Counted from the first letter of the stretch, positions 1 through 7,168 are shown. The stretch: DNA of 64,000 nucleotides from Nocardia acidivorans NBRC 108247 (GCF_001625085.1 NZ_BDAW01000014.1:162480-226479); one strand, 5' to 3'. Translations and numbers: made by a program. The notes: a model not told the origin generated them from the letters alone.

Positions 1-12
1 ACAACAGTGTTG

Positions 13-25
13 CATACGTCGTATG
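13..25. promoter_or_regulatory. palindromic operator candidate, left copy
   Basis: CATAC-GTC-GTATG is a perfect 5-bp inverted repeat around 3 nt. The same core (CATAC-CTC-GTATG) recurs at 91..103 inside the promoter of the gene at 162, with 78 bp between centres. Two matching palindromes suggest a dimeric regulator; the protein that binds them is not identified in the window. Confidence 0.45.
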
Positions 26-80
26 TACGCCACAAGCAGGCGCTATGTCGTGAGGCAACGGTCACATCGGCCCTTTTGGC

Positions 81-110
81 TTGATTCGTACATACCTCGT
101 ATGTAAGTAT
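81..110 (+). promoter_or_regulatory. promoter with embedded operator
   Basis: A TTGATT -35 candidate (81-86) is followed after 17 nt by TAAGTA (104-109). The inverted repeat TACATAC-CTC-GTATGTA (89-105) fills the spacer, so a bound repressor would block RNA polymerase. It drives the rightward genes at 162 and 629. The hexamers are only moderately close to consensus. Confidence 0.4.
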
Positions 111-128
111 CTAGCCATCGAACCACCC

Positions 129-157
129 GGGGCCGCCACCCCAAATCGAAAGGGACC
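129..157 (+). promoter_or_regulatory. CCGCCA-loop hairpin plus SD (element 1)
   Basis: GGGG-CCGCCA-CCCC (129-142) is followed by the SD block GAAAGGGACC (148-157) and the start codon at 162. It belongs to the prophage-wide family with a variable stem, an invariant loop and an SD of CGAAAGGAACC type. Confidence 0.6.
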
Positions 158-161
158 AAAC

Positions 162-539
162 ATGATTCACAACAGCACCGCCACCGTCATCGAGATGGTT
201 GCCACCCCCGAGCACAAGGCATACGGAAACCCCGGCCACATGCACGAGAGTGTCGTAGAGCTGCGCGGCAACTTCCGCCACCAGGGCCGCAACAGCCGAT
301 ACCTCGTCATATACCTCGACGACGAAGCCGTCACCCGCCGCGAACACGGCGGCCCCATGGTCAAGGGCGAATACGCGTACATGTTGGCGCTGCCCACCGT
401 GATCTCGAACCGGCCCGCGCCCGTCGTCCGCGTCATCGACGTGAAGGACGGCGACGAGATCAGCATCCTCGGCCGCGTGTTCCGCATCCAGGATGACCGG
501 CGCGGGTACGACCCCCGCCTGATCCGCGTCGAGAACTAA
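162..539 (+). CDS. prophage hypothetical protein, 125 aa
   Basis: The family is not recognised. The ATG at 162 is chosen because it follows the SD block GAAAGGGACC by 4 nt; upstream in-frame starts lie inside the promoter and hairpin. The protein is small and soluble-looking, with a Val/Ile-rich C-terminal half (roughly residues 85-120) that could form a beta-rich fold, and no cysteines, signal peptide or membrane helix. It and the next gene read rightward, away from the leftward early operons, under a promoter that carries a palindromic operator. They may be separately controlled accessory genes. Confidence 0.6.
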   Translation: MIHNSTATVIEMVATPEHKAYGNPGHMHESVVELRGNFRHQGRNSRYLVIYLDDEAVTRREHGGPMVKGEYAYMLALPTVISNRPAPVVRVIDVKDGDEISILGRVFRIQDDRRGYDPRLIRVEN

Positions 540-575
540 GACCCGCCAGGGGGTGCCCAGCGCCCCCAACCGGCC

Positions 576-601
576 GCCGGGGCAGCCGCCAAGGCCCCGG
601 C
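576..601 (+). promoter_or_regulatory. CCGCCA-loop hairpin (element 2)
   Basis: GCCGGGGC (576-583) pairs with GCCCCGGC (594-601) around a 10-nt loop that contains CCGCCA (586-591). The SD GAAAGGAACC (611-620) and the ATG at 629 follow. It shares loop and SD with element 1 but not the stem sequence. Confidence 0.6.
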
Positions 602-628
602 GCTCCGACCGAAAGGAACCAGCCTCCA

Positions 629-946
629 ATGAAATTCACTCCCGAGCTCAAGGCCGCGGTCGTCGACATCGTTGATGTGTTCGACAACGGAGAGATGGCC
701 CACGATCTCGGAAAGACGTTCTCCTGCTGGGAAATCGAATGCATCGCACAGCTCCTGCGGGCGGCCTACCACGACGAGGTAGCCGACTACTGGGTTCACC
801 GCCACGCCCTCGACGACGATTGCGGCGACAGCCATTGCTTGTGTGGTGAGTGCCCCGAGGACGAAGAAGTGATCGAGGTGAAGCCGCCTACGCCCTCGAT
901 TGCCAGTACCTGGCGACGGTGGATCGCAGCGATGCGCCGCAGGTAG
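629..946 (+). CDS. prophage hypothetical protein, 105 aa
   Basis: The family is not recognised. The start at 629 follows a hairpin and the SD GAAAGGAACC. The N-terminal half (residues 1-55) is predicted helical. A short cysteine cluster (C-x5-C-x-C-x2-C around residues 67-76) could bind a metal. The C-terminus is basic (WRRWIAAMRRR). It is the second gene of the rightward pair and ends 10 nt before a strong two-way terminator. The mix of acidic and Cys-rich segments with a basic tail is common in small phage regulators, but no function is assigned. Confidence 0.6.
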   Translation: MKFTPELKAAVVDIVDVFDNGEMAHDLGKTFSCWEIECIAQLLRAAYHDEVADYWVHRHALDDDCGDSHCLCGECPEDEEVIEVKPPTPSIASTWRRWIAAMRRR

Positions 947-956
947 CCCGAAAAGA

Positions 957-982
957 CGCCCCGGACCGATTGGTCCGGGGCG
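957..982. terminator. bidirectional intrinsic terminator
   Basis: A perfect 11-bp stem (957-967 with 972-982) closes a GATT loop. AAAA (951-954) lies to its left and TTCT to its right, so it has a short T-tract on either strand. It sits between the convergent genes ending at 946 and 992. Confidence 0.85.
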
Positions 983-991
983 TTCTGCTGC

Positions 992-1729
992 CTACGCGGC
1001 GAGCCGTGCCCGCTTCGGTCGCGCCGGGGCGCGGTGCAGCGCTAGGACATCGCCGAGGCGGAACGTGGTGCCACGTTCCTCCACGCAGCCGATCACCCTG
1101 CCTCGTTCGTGCCACTTCCGGATGGTCGCTGCCTTCACCGGCTCACCGCCGAAGTGCGGGAGCATCCGCGCGAGCTCGGCGGCCGTGCCCGACACCTGCT
1201 GGGCTTCCTGCCACATCCAGGCGCGATGCTCGGCCGCCTGATGCTCGCCCCCGCACGCCCGGCATTCGATCGCGCGCAGGTGCCCAGGCGCGGACACAGG
1301 CTTGCCGCAATCGAAGCAGTAGCCCGAGAACGCCAGGCCGGCGGGAGCGTCCACCACGCCCCAGGCTTTCGTAATCTCGCGCAGTACCGAGCGGATCCAG
1401 AATTCTGCGCCGCGCCCGCGGCTGGTGTGCGGCAGCTGGTCGAAGATGGCGAGTGCAGCGGCGCCAGGACTGAGCGCGCGAGGGGCGTACGGCACCGGCG
1501 CTGCGGCGTAGCGCAGTGTGCGCAGCAGAGCGCGGCGCTGATCACTCGCTCGGTCGTTGAGGATTAGCGGCCGGTCATGCCCGCTGCCTGGCGAACCCTC
1601 CTCGCGCGGGCGGGTGACATCGGTCTTCGTGATCGTCACGTCCAGCTGTGCGAACAGCTCGGGAATGCGCCGCAGATCGCGCACGAAGGTGGTGAGGAGG
1701 GCGTCGGGTACGGCAGACAGCGGGATCAC
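992..1729 (-). CDS. zinc-ribbon and helix-turn-helix phage protein, 245 aa
   Basis: A GTG start lies 4 nt after the upstream stop. Residues 137-162 hold a CxxC...CxxC zinc ribbon (CFDCG and CRACGG). The C-terminal part (about residues 195-235) contains an HTH-like segment (VKAATIRKWHERGRVIG) resembling MerR or excisionase-type recognition helices. Proteins with this layout are frequent in actinophages and are annotated only as DNA-binding. It is the last gene of the coupled leftward operon that begins at 7020. It may recruit the operon's other products to DNA or act as a regulator; the exact role is unknown. Confidence 0.6.
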   Translation of the reverse strand: MIPLSAVPDALLTTFVRDLRRIPELFAQLDVTITKTDVTRPREEGSPGSGHDRPLILNDRASDQRRALLRTLRYAAAPVPYAPRALSPGAAALAIFDQLPHTSRGRGAEFWIRSVLREITKAWGVVDAPAGLAFSGYCFDCGKPVSAPGHLRAIECRACGGEHQAAEHRAWMWQEAQQVSGTAAELARMLPHFGGEPVKAATIRKWHERGRVIGCVEERGTTFRLGDVLALHRAPARPKRARLAA

Positions 1730-1732
1730 CTC

Positions 1733-2185
1733 TCAGAACAGCTGGTCGACTGGGGAATTCGGGTGCGCGAAGCGGATCGGGGCAAGGGCGTCGAGGTAGG
1801 TCGCGCGCCGTTCGGGATTGGCTTTGCGGCCGGGCCAGCGGTCGGAATGGCCGACCAGGTAGCCCTTCTTGATGGCGTAGAAGCCGCCGCGCTGGGTCTG
1901 GGGGTCGGGTCGGTGCCCGGCGCGAATCCAGGCGGTGTACTGCTCCCACAGGTCTGGCTGTCGAAACCGCATGTGCAAGATCAGATGGCAGGTAATGCAC
2001 AGCGGCACATAGGTTTCAGGCCGCGAGTAGTCCTCCAAATGGCCGTGGATAGCGCCGTCGGCCTGCGCACACACCACGCACTCCGACGGCGGTTCCCACA
2101 GGCCGGATGCCCACATGGCATTCAGTTCGTCCTGCACGCGTTGGCGGTATGCGCCGTCGAACCCGTTGTAGGTGGACATCCCCAT
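1733..2185 (-). CDS. HNH-like zinc-binding protein, 150 aa
   Basis: The ATG at 2185 is chosen over longer forms because an AAGGAG SD lies 8 nt upstream, just inside the stop of the gene before it. The protein has a CxxC pair (CVVC, about residue 37) followed by the pattern H-x-H-x-E-D-Y-x-x-P and then LCxxCHxxLH. This is the layout of small phage HNH or HNH-derived zinc proteins (compare HHEDYSKP...LCxxCH families). Whether the catalytic His set is complete cannot be decided from the motif alone. It follows a methyltransferase-like gene, as HNH genes often do in phages. Confidence 0.6.
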   Translation of the reverse strand: MGMSTYNGFDGAYRQRVQDELNAMWASGLWEPPSECVVCAQADGAIHGHLEDYSRPETYVPLCITCHLILHMRFRQPDLWEQYTAWIRAGHRPDPQTQRGGFYAIKKGYLVGHSDRWPGRKANPERRATYLDALAPIRFAHPNSPVDQLF

Positions 2186-2190
2186 GGTGA

Positions 2191-2760
2191 CTACTCCTTC
2201 AGCGTCAGATACACGCGATGCTTTCCATCGAAAGTGGTTGGCTTCCAATACTTTTGAAGCCCCGCAACTTCATCGCTAACTGAGCGTAGCCTGTGTTTCG
2301 CATCCTGCCGAGGGGCACGGCCCTCCAGGAACAGATGTCGCACACCGGCATTGGCCAGCGTCTCCCCGAGCAGTTCCGGGGACACCCCGGCGTCGTCCAG
2401 CTCTGGCAGCACGCGCCGCGCCGCAACGATCGTGATCCCCGCACCGGCGAGGAACTCGCCGAACTCCGGCATTTGTCCGGGCGTGAGCATCCAATGCCGT
2501 ACCGGCACACCAGGGCCGTAGGTTCCCGCGCCACGCCCGACCACGATCGAGTTCGCGTCGGCCTCGACCGCGTGCACCACGAACCGTGCGTGCTTCAGCC
2601 GTCGCGCCAGCAGACCCGTGGACGAACCGAGATCCAGGGCAGCGCCATCGCCCGGCGACACCTCCGAACGGATCAGGTTGTAGATATCGTCGTGGATCTT
2701 CGGGAACCTGCCCGTGCGCTGCCAGTCGTACAAGTGCTCGGCGGAGTCGAATCGGCTCAT
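2191..2760 (-). CDS. SAM-dependent methyltransferase-like protein, 189 aa
   Basis: The ATG at 2760 overlaps the upstream stop as ATGA. Residues around 40-50 carry LDLGSSTGLLARRL, a Rossmann-fold motif I (usually DxGxGxG, here G-S-S-T-G), followed by an acidic residue at the end of the next strand (VEAD). The fold therefore looks like a class I methyltransferase. No DPPY/NPPY motif typical of N6-adenine or N4-cytosine DNA methylases is seen, so the substrate is open. It lies between ParB-1 and the HNH-like gene in a coupled operon, which suggests action on nucleic acid. Confidence 0.6.
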   Translation of the reverse strand: MSRFDSAEHLYDWQRTGRFPKIHDDIYNLIRSEVSPGDGAALDLGSSTGLLARRLKHARFVVHAVEADANSIVVGRGAGTYGPGVPVRHWMLTPGQMPEFGEFLAGAGITIVAARRVLPELDDAGVSPELLGETLANAGVRHLFLEGRAPRQDAKHRLRSVSDEVAGLQKYWKPTTFDGKHRVYLTLKE

Positions 2761-3311
2761 GCCGCAGCGTCCTTCGGGTACCAGGCCGGAGAGTAGCCCC
2801 ACTCGGCGATCTTCCGGGCGGAGAACACGCCATCCTGGGCGAGCAGGTCGACTTCCGCGCGAGTGCCGCCGATCTCGGCCGCGATATGGTCCGGGTCCAT
2901 GTGGTGTGCGTCCAGCAACTCGCGCACGATGGCCGACATCTCGACCGCCGCGTGAGAGCCCTTGGCCCGGTTGATGCGGATCGTCATCAGCATTGCCGTC
3001 GGCTTGTCGACATCCAGGACTGCGACCGGCACGCGGCCCTTCCAGCGTTGGCGTACAGCCTTGGAGTCCTGGGACAGCCGCCAGCGGTGGAACCCGTCGA
3101 TGATGATGCGGTCAGGATTCACCATGAGCGGCTGAAGCCAGCCGGTCGACAGTAGCGACCGCTCCAACAGGCGCAGCTCGGGCTTGTGAACCCTGTTCGG
3201 GTTCCACACATTCGGGTCCAACGTGTCGGCGGGCACCCACTGGATATGGTCGATCGGGTTCGCGCCGCCCGGCGTCGGGGCCAGGCGCGGCAGTCCTTCG
3301 GTGTTGCTCAC
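2757..3311 (-). CDS. ParB/Srx-fold protein (ParB-1), 184 aa
   Basis: A GTG start overlaps the PAPS reductase stop (GTGA). The N-terminal domain has the ParB-like pattern: WNPNRVH near residue 36, LxxSLLSTGWLQPLMV near 50-63, and the nucleotide-binding motif GFHRWRL at 73-79 (family form GxxRxxA). The C-terminal 60 residues hold an HTH-like region (DHIAAEIGGTRAEVDLL). ParB-fold proteins bind or hydrolyse CTP/ATP, or act as nucleases or sulfiredoxin-like enzymes. Pairing with a PAPS-reductase-fold protein recalls the IbrA/IbrB pair. This is one of two different ParB genes flanking the same reductase. Confidence 0.75.
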   Translation of the reverse strand: MSNTEGLPRLAPTPGGANPIDHIQWVPADTLDPNVWNPNRVHKPELRLLERSLLSTGWLQPLMVNPDRIIIDGFHRWRLSQDSKAVRQRWKGRVPVAVLDVDKPTAMLMTIRINRAKGSHAAVEMSAIVRELLDAHHMDPDHIAAEIGGTRAEVDLLAQDGVFSARKIAEWGYSPAWYPKDAAA

Positions 3312-4387
3312 TTGGCGGCTCGCTTCTTCTGATCGGCCTGGGTCATCGGGGTGATGGTCCGCTTGTAGGCCCCGGCCATGAATTGCTTGAGGACGTGATC
3401 GGGCGGGTAAGCGGCCGGGTTCCGGGCGGCCGTTCCTCGGATCCGCTTGAGCACCGACAGCGCCTTTTTCTGCTGGGCCTCGTCGGTGATCGTCTCCTCG
3501 ACGTACGCCTGGACGCCGTCGAGCGATTGCCCGTACCGAGTCATGAGCGCACCTCGGTCCAGCTCGGCGTAATAGCGTTCCTGCACTGCCATTTCCGGCA
3601 CGAGCGAGATCACCTGCTCGTAGAAGGTCGGCGCATACGCGCGCAGGCGGCCGAACGTCTTCGCGGACTCGGCGTGCAGCGGTGTCGAAACGCGAAGGGG
3701 CGTACCGGAAAGCACCTGCGAGTCGTAGATGGGGCAGTACAGGATGCCCTGCTCGTAGAAGTACCGGAAGATATCGTTCTCTTGCCAGTCGAACAACGGC
3801 TTCACGGTCATCACGCGCGGATCTTTGCTCGCGTTGATGTAGTTGTCGTGCAGCTTCGCCTTGAGCGCGTTGAACCGCATGATGGACTCCGCGGCTCGCA
3901 CCCCGGTCACGATGGCGACCTTGCCCTTTTCACCGCGCGAGACAACGGTGTCGGCGGTGTACTGATCCAGCACCAGATCGGCAGGCAGGCCCAGCTTCTC
4001 GGGGGTGAGCGCCCACTCCGGCACCGGCCGCATATGCTCACGTGCCGGGTCCCACTGCACGTACCGGGTGGACTGGCCGAGGATGTACTTCGTCGATTCC
4101 AGCGGGACGCAGTACCAACGCAGGTCGATCCAATCAAGCTGCCGGTACTTGTCGACGAAATCGACGACCTGATCGGGAATCAGTTCCTCGTCACGGAACA
4201 CGACCTTGATCGGCCGGGTATCGCCGCGCTCGACGGCGACTTCGCGCACCAGGTGCAGGGCGGCGAGGGAGTCCTTGCCGCCGGAGAACGCGACCATGAC
4301 CGTGTCGAAGAGGTCGTAGACGCGGTGCATCCGCTTCTTGGCCTCCTCGTACACGTTGGCGTCGATGAAGCCCTTGACGCGCGCCAT
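3308..4387 (-). CDS. PAPS-reductase-family (IbrA-like) PP-loop ATPase, 359 aa
   Basis: The protein carries the PP-loop SGGKDS at residues 35-40, which binds the ATP pyrophosphate, followed by a Rossmann-like alpha-hydrolase fold and the segment GVRAAES (about residue 162) typical of the adenosine-binding loop. The catalytic Cys motif of assimilatory PAPS reductase (ECGLH near the C-terminus) is absent, so it is not CysH. It resembles IbrA and other phage PAPS-reductase-like proteins paired with ParB-fold partners. The start (TGATG) and end (GTGA) overlap ParB-2 and ParB-1, so all three are probably translated as a unit. A role in thiol, sulfur or adenylyl transfer to a nucleic-acid substrate is inference. 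Confidence 0.8.
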   Translation of the reverse strand: MARVKGFIDANVYEEAKKRMHRVYDLFDTVMVAFSGGKDSLAALHLVREVAVERGDTRPIKVVFRDEELIPDQVVDFVDKYRQLDWIDLRWYCVPLESTKYILGQSTRYVQWDPAREHMRPVPEWALTPEKLGLPADLVLDQYTADTVVSRGEKGKVAIVTGVRAAESIMRFNALKAKLHDNYINASKDPRVMTVKPLFDWQENDIFRYFYEQGILYCPIYDSQVLSGTPLRVSTPLHAESAKTFGRLRAYAPTFYEQVISLVPEMAVQERYYAELDRGALMTRYGQSLDGVQAYVEETITDEAQQKKALSVLKRIRGTAARNPAAYPPDHVLKQFMAGAYKRTITPMTQADQKKRAAK

Positions 4388-4965
4388 CAGGCCGCCCGCT
4401 CGCCCGCTGTGGCTTCCAGGTACTCAGTCAGCCGCTCGGCGACCGTGTCCTTGTCCGAGTAGGTGCGCTTGAGCCACTTCGTGAACTCGAACCACACGTC
4501 CTGCTGCTGTTCGTCGTCGAAGATCAGGTTGTAGGAGATGACCGGATCGCCGAGGCCGGGCTTGTCGTCGGGCAGCTCGACATCGTCAGGCTGGATCTGG
4601 TCCATCAGCGCAGTGAGTTCGTCGTCGGAGTAGCCCGTGCCCTCCAGGTCCGTCACCTCCTGCAGAAGGTCGGCCAGGGCGACGAGGTCGTAGTGGCCCT
4701 TGTCCGCGAGCCGGTTGTCCGCCAGCACGATTCGCTTCGCGCGGTCGTCGTCCACATCGACCCAGTGCACGTCGATCTTGTCCCAGCCCAACGAGATTGC
4801 AGCTTGCATGGTGTGGTTGCCTGCAAGCACGTAACCGGTGGCCTTCTGCACGACGATCGGCCGGAACTGGCCGTTCGCCTTCAGGCTCTCGGCGATGGCC
4901 GGGACGTCGCCTCGGCGCGGGTTCCCTGGGAACGGGGTCAGCTTGGAGATGGTTACCTGGGTCAT
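4387..4965 (-). CDS. ParB/Srx-fold protein (ParB-2), 192 aa
   Basis: The ATG at 4965 overlaps the previous stop as ATGA; longer in-frame forms are non-coding sequence. The protein is a compact ParB domain: PFPGNPR (about residues 11-17), then LKANGQFRPIVVQ, and the motif GNHTMQAA at 49-56, where the canonical form is GxHRxxAA. The Arg of that motif is replaced by Met/Gln. The C-terminal half is acidic and carries no obvious HTH. Sequence and length differ from ParB-1, so the two are not a recent duplication. It is the first gene of the ParB-PAPS reductase-ParB trio. Confidence 0.75.
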   Translation of the reverse strand: MTQVTISKLTPFPGNPRRGDVPAIAESLKANGQFRPIVVQKATGYVLAGNHTMQAAISLGWDKIDVHWVDVDDDRAKRIVLADNRLADKGHYDLVALADLLQEVTDLEGTGYSDDELTALMDQIQPDDVELPDDKPGLGDPVISYNLIFDDEQQQDVWFEFTKWLKRTYSDKDTVAERLTEYLEATAGERAA

Positions 4966-5519
4966 TCGGAGATCCGTTCGGCCAGAGCGGCGTAACCGCA
5001 GATGTCGGTGTAGTCGTCCCGGTGGTAGGCGCGCTTGGAACGCGAAACCTTCAGCAGGACCATGAGATTGGCGACGTCGCGGGCGTAGATGACGTGGCCC
5101 AGGTACGCGGACCACAGGCCGGCGATTCGCTCGAACGATTCGGCGGGGTCGCCGTAGTTATCCATGCGGTCACCGTCGATGATGGCGGCGGCCTCGTGCA
5201 GGATCGTCGGCGCAGGAGGGGCCGGTTCCGGTGCGGGGGTAGAGAATTTCGCGCGGGCGGCCCAGTCGGAGGCGAACTCGTCGAACTCCGCTTCGTCCTC
5301 GGGTTCGGCAGCGGTGCCAGGAATCGGGGCTGCGTCGGGCGGCGGCTGCTGGTTGGCGGTGGCGAACCGCTCGGCCTCGGTGGGCAGGAGCGGATTCGAG
5401 CCAGCGGCAACTGCCTCGGTGTCGATTGGGAGCGCTTCGCCGTCAGGGAAGCGGCCGAGCGCTTCCTCCAGCTTGGCGCGCAGCATCTCCTTGGTCACTC
5501 CGACCATCTGCGGGGGCAC
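4962..5519 (-). CDS. DUF6378-like phage protein, 185 aa
   Basis: A GTG start at 5519 has AAGGAG 7 nt upstream. The first 100 residues are Pro/Ala/Glu-rich and probably disordered. The C-terminal 75 residues carry the pattern RMDNYGDPAESFERIAGLW, then YLG, DVANLMVLLKVSR and DDYTDICGYAAL, which matches the phage domain of unknown function DUF6378 as I recall it. Such proteins are widespread in dsDNA phages, and the biochemical role is unknown. It is coupled to ParB-2 (ATGA), so it is a candidate partner of the ParB/PAPS reductase module. Confidence 0.7.
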   Translation of the reverse strand: MPPQMVGVTKEMLRAKLEEALGRFPDGEALPIDTEAVAAGSNPLLPTEAERFATANQQPPPDAAPIPGTAAEPEDEAEFDEFASDWAARAKFSTPAPEPAPPAPTILHEAAAIIDGDRMDNYGDPAESFERIAGLWSAYLGHVIYARDVANLMVLLKVSRSKRAYHRDDYTDICGYAALAERISE

Positions 5520-5543
5520 AGTGAATCTCCTTCGGGTGCAGGG

Positions 5544-5714
5544 TTACGAGCATTCGCAGTCGTCGTCGTGGACGGCTTCGTCTTCGTCGTCGTAGGGCGG
5601 TTCGCGCCAGGCCTGTGTCCACGCGGCGGCGGCGATATCGGCGGGGTCGAATCCGCGGTGAAGTTCGATGCGCAGTTCGATGCCGAACGGCAGGTGCAGG
5701 GCGAGGCGGATCAC
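5544..5714 (-). CDS. small hypothetical protein, 56 aa
   Basis: The GTG at 5714 overlaps the stop of the RusA-like gene (GTGA), which favours it over a longer in-frame start inside that gene. The protein has a short hydrophobic N-terminal stretch, a helical middle and a very acidic Cys-containing tail (EDEAVHDDDCECS). No family is recognised. Its compact coupling between two recognisable phage genes supports it as real. Confidence 0.5.
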   Translation of the reverse strand: MIRLALHLPFGIELRIELHRGFDPADIAAAAWTQAWREPPYDDEDEAVHDDDCECS

Positions 5715-6178
5715 GAGACGCCCGCCAGCTCGGCCGGGTAACGCCAGGACAGTTCGAGCCACATCGAGCCCGGCTCGCCTTTGACTGCGGGGTGAATGAT
5801 GGGTTCAGGCTTGGCCATCCAGCGGGGTGCGTCGTCCGCGACCATGCCATAGCCGATCTGCGCGGGTATAGGGCGTTTCGTGCGCGGCGAGATGCGGGCG
5901 GCCTTGCCGACGGTGAGGGCGTCGCAGATCGGTTTGAGCGTCGCCCAGAGGTTGTCGGTGTCGCGCACCCGGTTGTCTCTTGGCTGGTAGTGGAGTTGGA
6001 CCGTGACGTGCTCAACTCCCTTGGGGAGCCACGCGAGCGTGGCCAGGTGGCATACGTCTTCGCGGATCTGTTTGCGTGCACTGGCTTTCGCGAATGCGGC
6101 ACCACGGGACGCGCCGGAGTCGTTCATCGACAGTGGCGGTTTGGTGTAGGGCAGCGGAAGGATGGCGGTGTTGTTCAT
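5711..6178 (-). CDS. RusA-like Holliday junction resolvase, 155 aa
   Basis: The ATG at 6178 follows the SD GAGGAACC and a CCGCCA-loop hairpin. The N-terminus has the RusA-like start YTKPPLSMNDSG. The core motif RDTDNLWATLKPICDAL (about residues 75-91) matches the conserved RxxDxDN...K...DaL stretch that supplies the metal-binding Asp residues of RusA-family resolvases. It would cut four-way junctions during phage replication and recombination. The prophage's SSB, exonuclease and RecA-like ATPase support that role. Confidence 0.7.
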   Translation of the reverse strand: MNNTAILPLPYTKPPLSMNDSGASRGAAFAKASARKQIREDVCHLATLAWLPKGVEHVTVQLHYQPRDNRVRDTDNLWATLKPICDALTVGKAARISPRTKRPIPAQIGYGMVADDAPRWMAKPEPIIHPAVKGEPGSMWLELSWRYPAELAGVS

Positions 6179-6197
6179 CGGTTGGTTCCTCACAGGT

Positions 6198-6213
6198 GTC
6201 GATGGCGGTCGAC
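6198..6213 (-). promoter_or_regulatory. CCGCCA-loop hairpin (element 3)
   Basis: GTCGA (6198-6202) and TCGAC (6209-6213) flank TGGCGG on the plus strand, which is CCGCCA in mRNA sense. The element lies 19 nt upstream of the RusA-like start, with the SD GAGGAACCAACC between them. Confidence 0.6.
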
Positions 6214-6220
6214 GGGTGGT

Positions 6221-6421
6221 TCAGAGTTCGACGGTGACTTCGGTGTCCGGAGGCAGAGTGAGGGGGCGCTCTCCGGAGAATCCGGTGGTCACGTAGGCGA
6301 CGACGTGGCTCGGCTTGCGTTCGAGGCCAGTGATTTTGACGCGGTGGGCGCGGCCTCTGTCGCGATAAATGAGGGCTTTGCCGACATCGTGTCTGTTGAG
6401 CGATCCGAATTGTCTTGTCAT
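6221..6421 (-). CDS. small hypothetical protein, 66 aa
   Basis: The ATG overlaps the stop of the WhiB-like gene (ATGA), so translation is probably coupled. The sequence alternates basic and hydrophobic residues (GRAHRVKITGLERKPSHVVAYVTTGF), suggesting a small beta-barrel of KOW/SH3 or OB type. No family is recognised. Confidence 0.5.
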   Translation of the reverse strand: MTRQFGSLNRHDVGKALIYRDRGRAHRVKITGLERKPSHVVAYVTTGFSGERPLTLPPDTEVTVEL

Positions 6422-7020
6422 GCAGCCTTCCTGGCTCGGCGGTACTTGGTCTGGCAGCCGAGGCAGCGGCCGTCGGAGTGGTAGCGGGCGTGCCCGTCCG
6501 GGACCGGCTCGGTTCGGCCCACGAGCGGGCGGGCGCAGTCGGCGCAGTGGGAGGGGCGCAGTTGGTAGACCTTGGCGAGTTGGCCGCTACGACCGGTCGC
6601 GGAGTAGCACCCCTTACACAGTCCGCGAGCGGCAAGCCGGGCTTCGTTGATACCCAAAGGTTCTCCGCCGTAGACCAGGCGACGTTCGCATCCGGCGCAT
6701 ACGGGGATGCGGTCTTCGGGGCGACCGTAGCGGTTGATCACTTCGCGCAGTGCGAGGGCGGTGTCGTTGTCGCCTCGGCAGATGATTCCGGCGGCGATGA
6801 CACCGTCAGCGGGGAGCGTGATATCTGGCTCGGTGGCGAGTTGTCCGGCTCCGAGCGCAGTGCGGGCGCAGCTGACAAACCTGCTGATGGGACAGGATGT
6901 TTCGCAGAGAGCAACGGCATCAATGGTCTCGGCGTAGAGGTGCCAGTCAGAGGCGTCGCCGGGCTGGAGGAACCGGGGGTCGAGTTGGCATGGTGCGTGC
7001 TCGTCCCTCGCGCCGTTCAT
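6418..7020 (-). CDS. WhiB-like domain with C-terminal zinc ribbons, 200 aa
   Basis: The ATG at 7020 is preferred because longer in-frame ORF lies in the operator region. Residues 1-78 resemble a WhiB-type Fe-S regulator: C11, C39, C43 and C51, followed by GVIAAGI where WhiB proteins have G[VI]WGG. Spacing is relaxed (CxxxC instead of CxxC, then seven residues). Residues 100-200 add four CxxC pairs (CAGC, CKGC, CADC, CLGC), which make two probable zinc ribbons. The fusion is unusual, because WhiB proteins are normally 80-130 aa. As first gene of the operon it may regulate phage or host promoters through the sigma factor. Confidence 0.6.
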   Translation of the reverse strand: MNGARDEHAPCQLDPRFLQPGDASDWHLYAETIDAVALCETSCPISRFVSCARTALGAGQLATEPDITLPADGVIAAGIICRGDNDTALALREVINRYGRPEDRIPVCAGCERRLVYGGEPLGINEARLAARGLCKGCYSATGRSGQLAKVYQLRPSHCADCARPLVGRTEPVPDGHARYHSDGRCLGCQTKYRRARKAA

Positions 7021-7036
7021 GCCCCGATCCTCGACC

Positions 7037-7086
7037 ACTGCGCATCTACTACGCAACAGCACTGCGCACCCGGAGCGTGTTGCGCA
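7037..7086 (-). promoter_or_regulatory. ACTNCGCA operator cluster upstream of the WhiB-like operon
   Basis: The cluster contains ACTGCGCA at 7037-7044, ACTACGCA at 7048-7055 and ACTGCGCA at 7061-7068, with a looser TTGCGCA ending at 7086. The first two start 11 bp apart, one helical turn. The same octamer recurs at 15165, 15280 and in the switch region 20448-20618. The sites lie 17-67 bp upstream of the leftward operon's first start codon. Confidence 0.55.
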
Positions 7087-7168
7087 CCTCGCCGCGAGCG
7101 ACGTTTTGGCCGCTCAGTCCCCGAATCGAGGACCTGTGCGCAACACGCTGGTAAACCAGACTCCCGAC

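Noticed and set aside
3308..4387. Assimilatory PAPS reductase CysH
   Set aside because: The PP-loop is present, but the C-terminal catalytic Cys motif is absent, and the neighbours are phage DNA-type genes, not sulfate assimilation genes.
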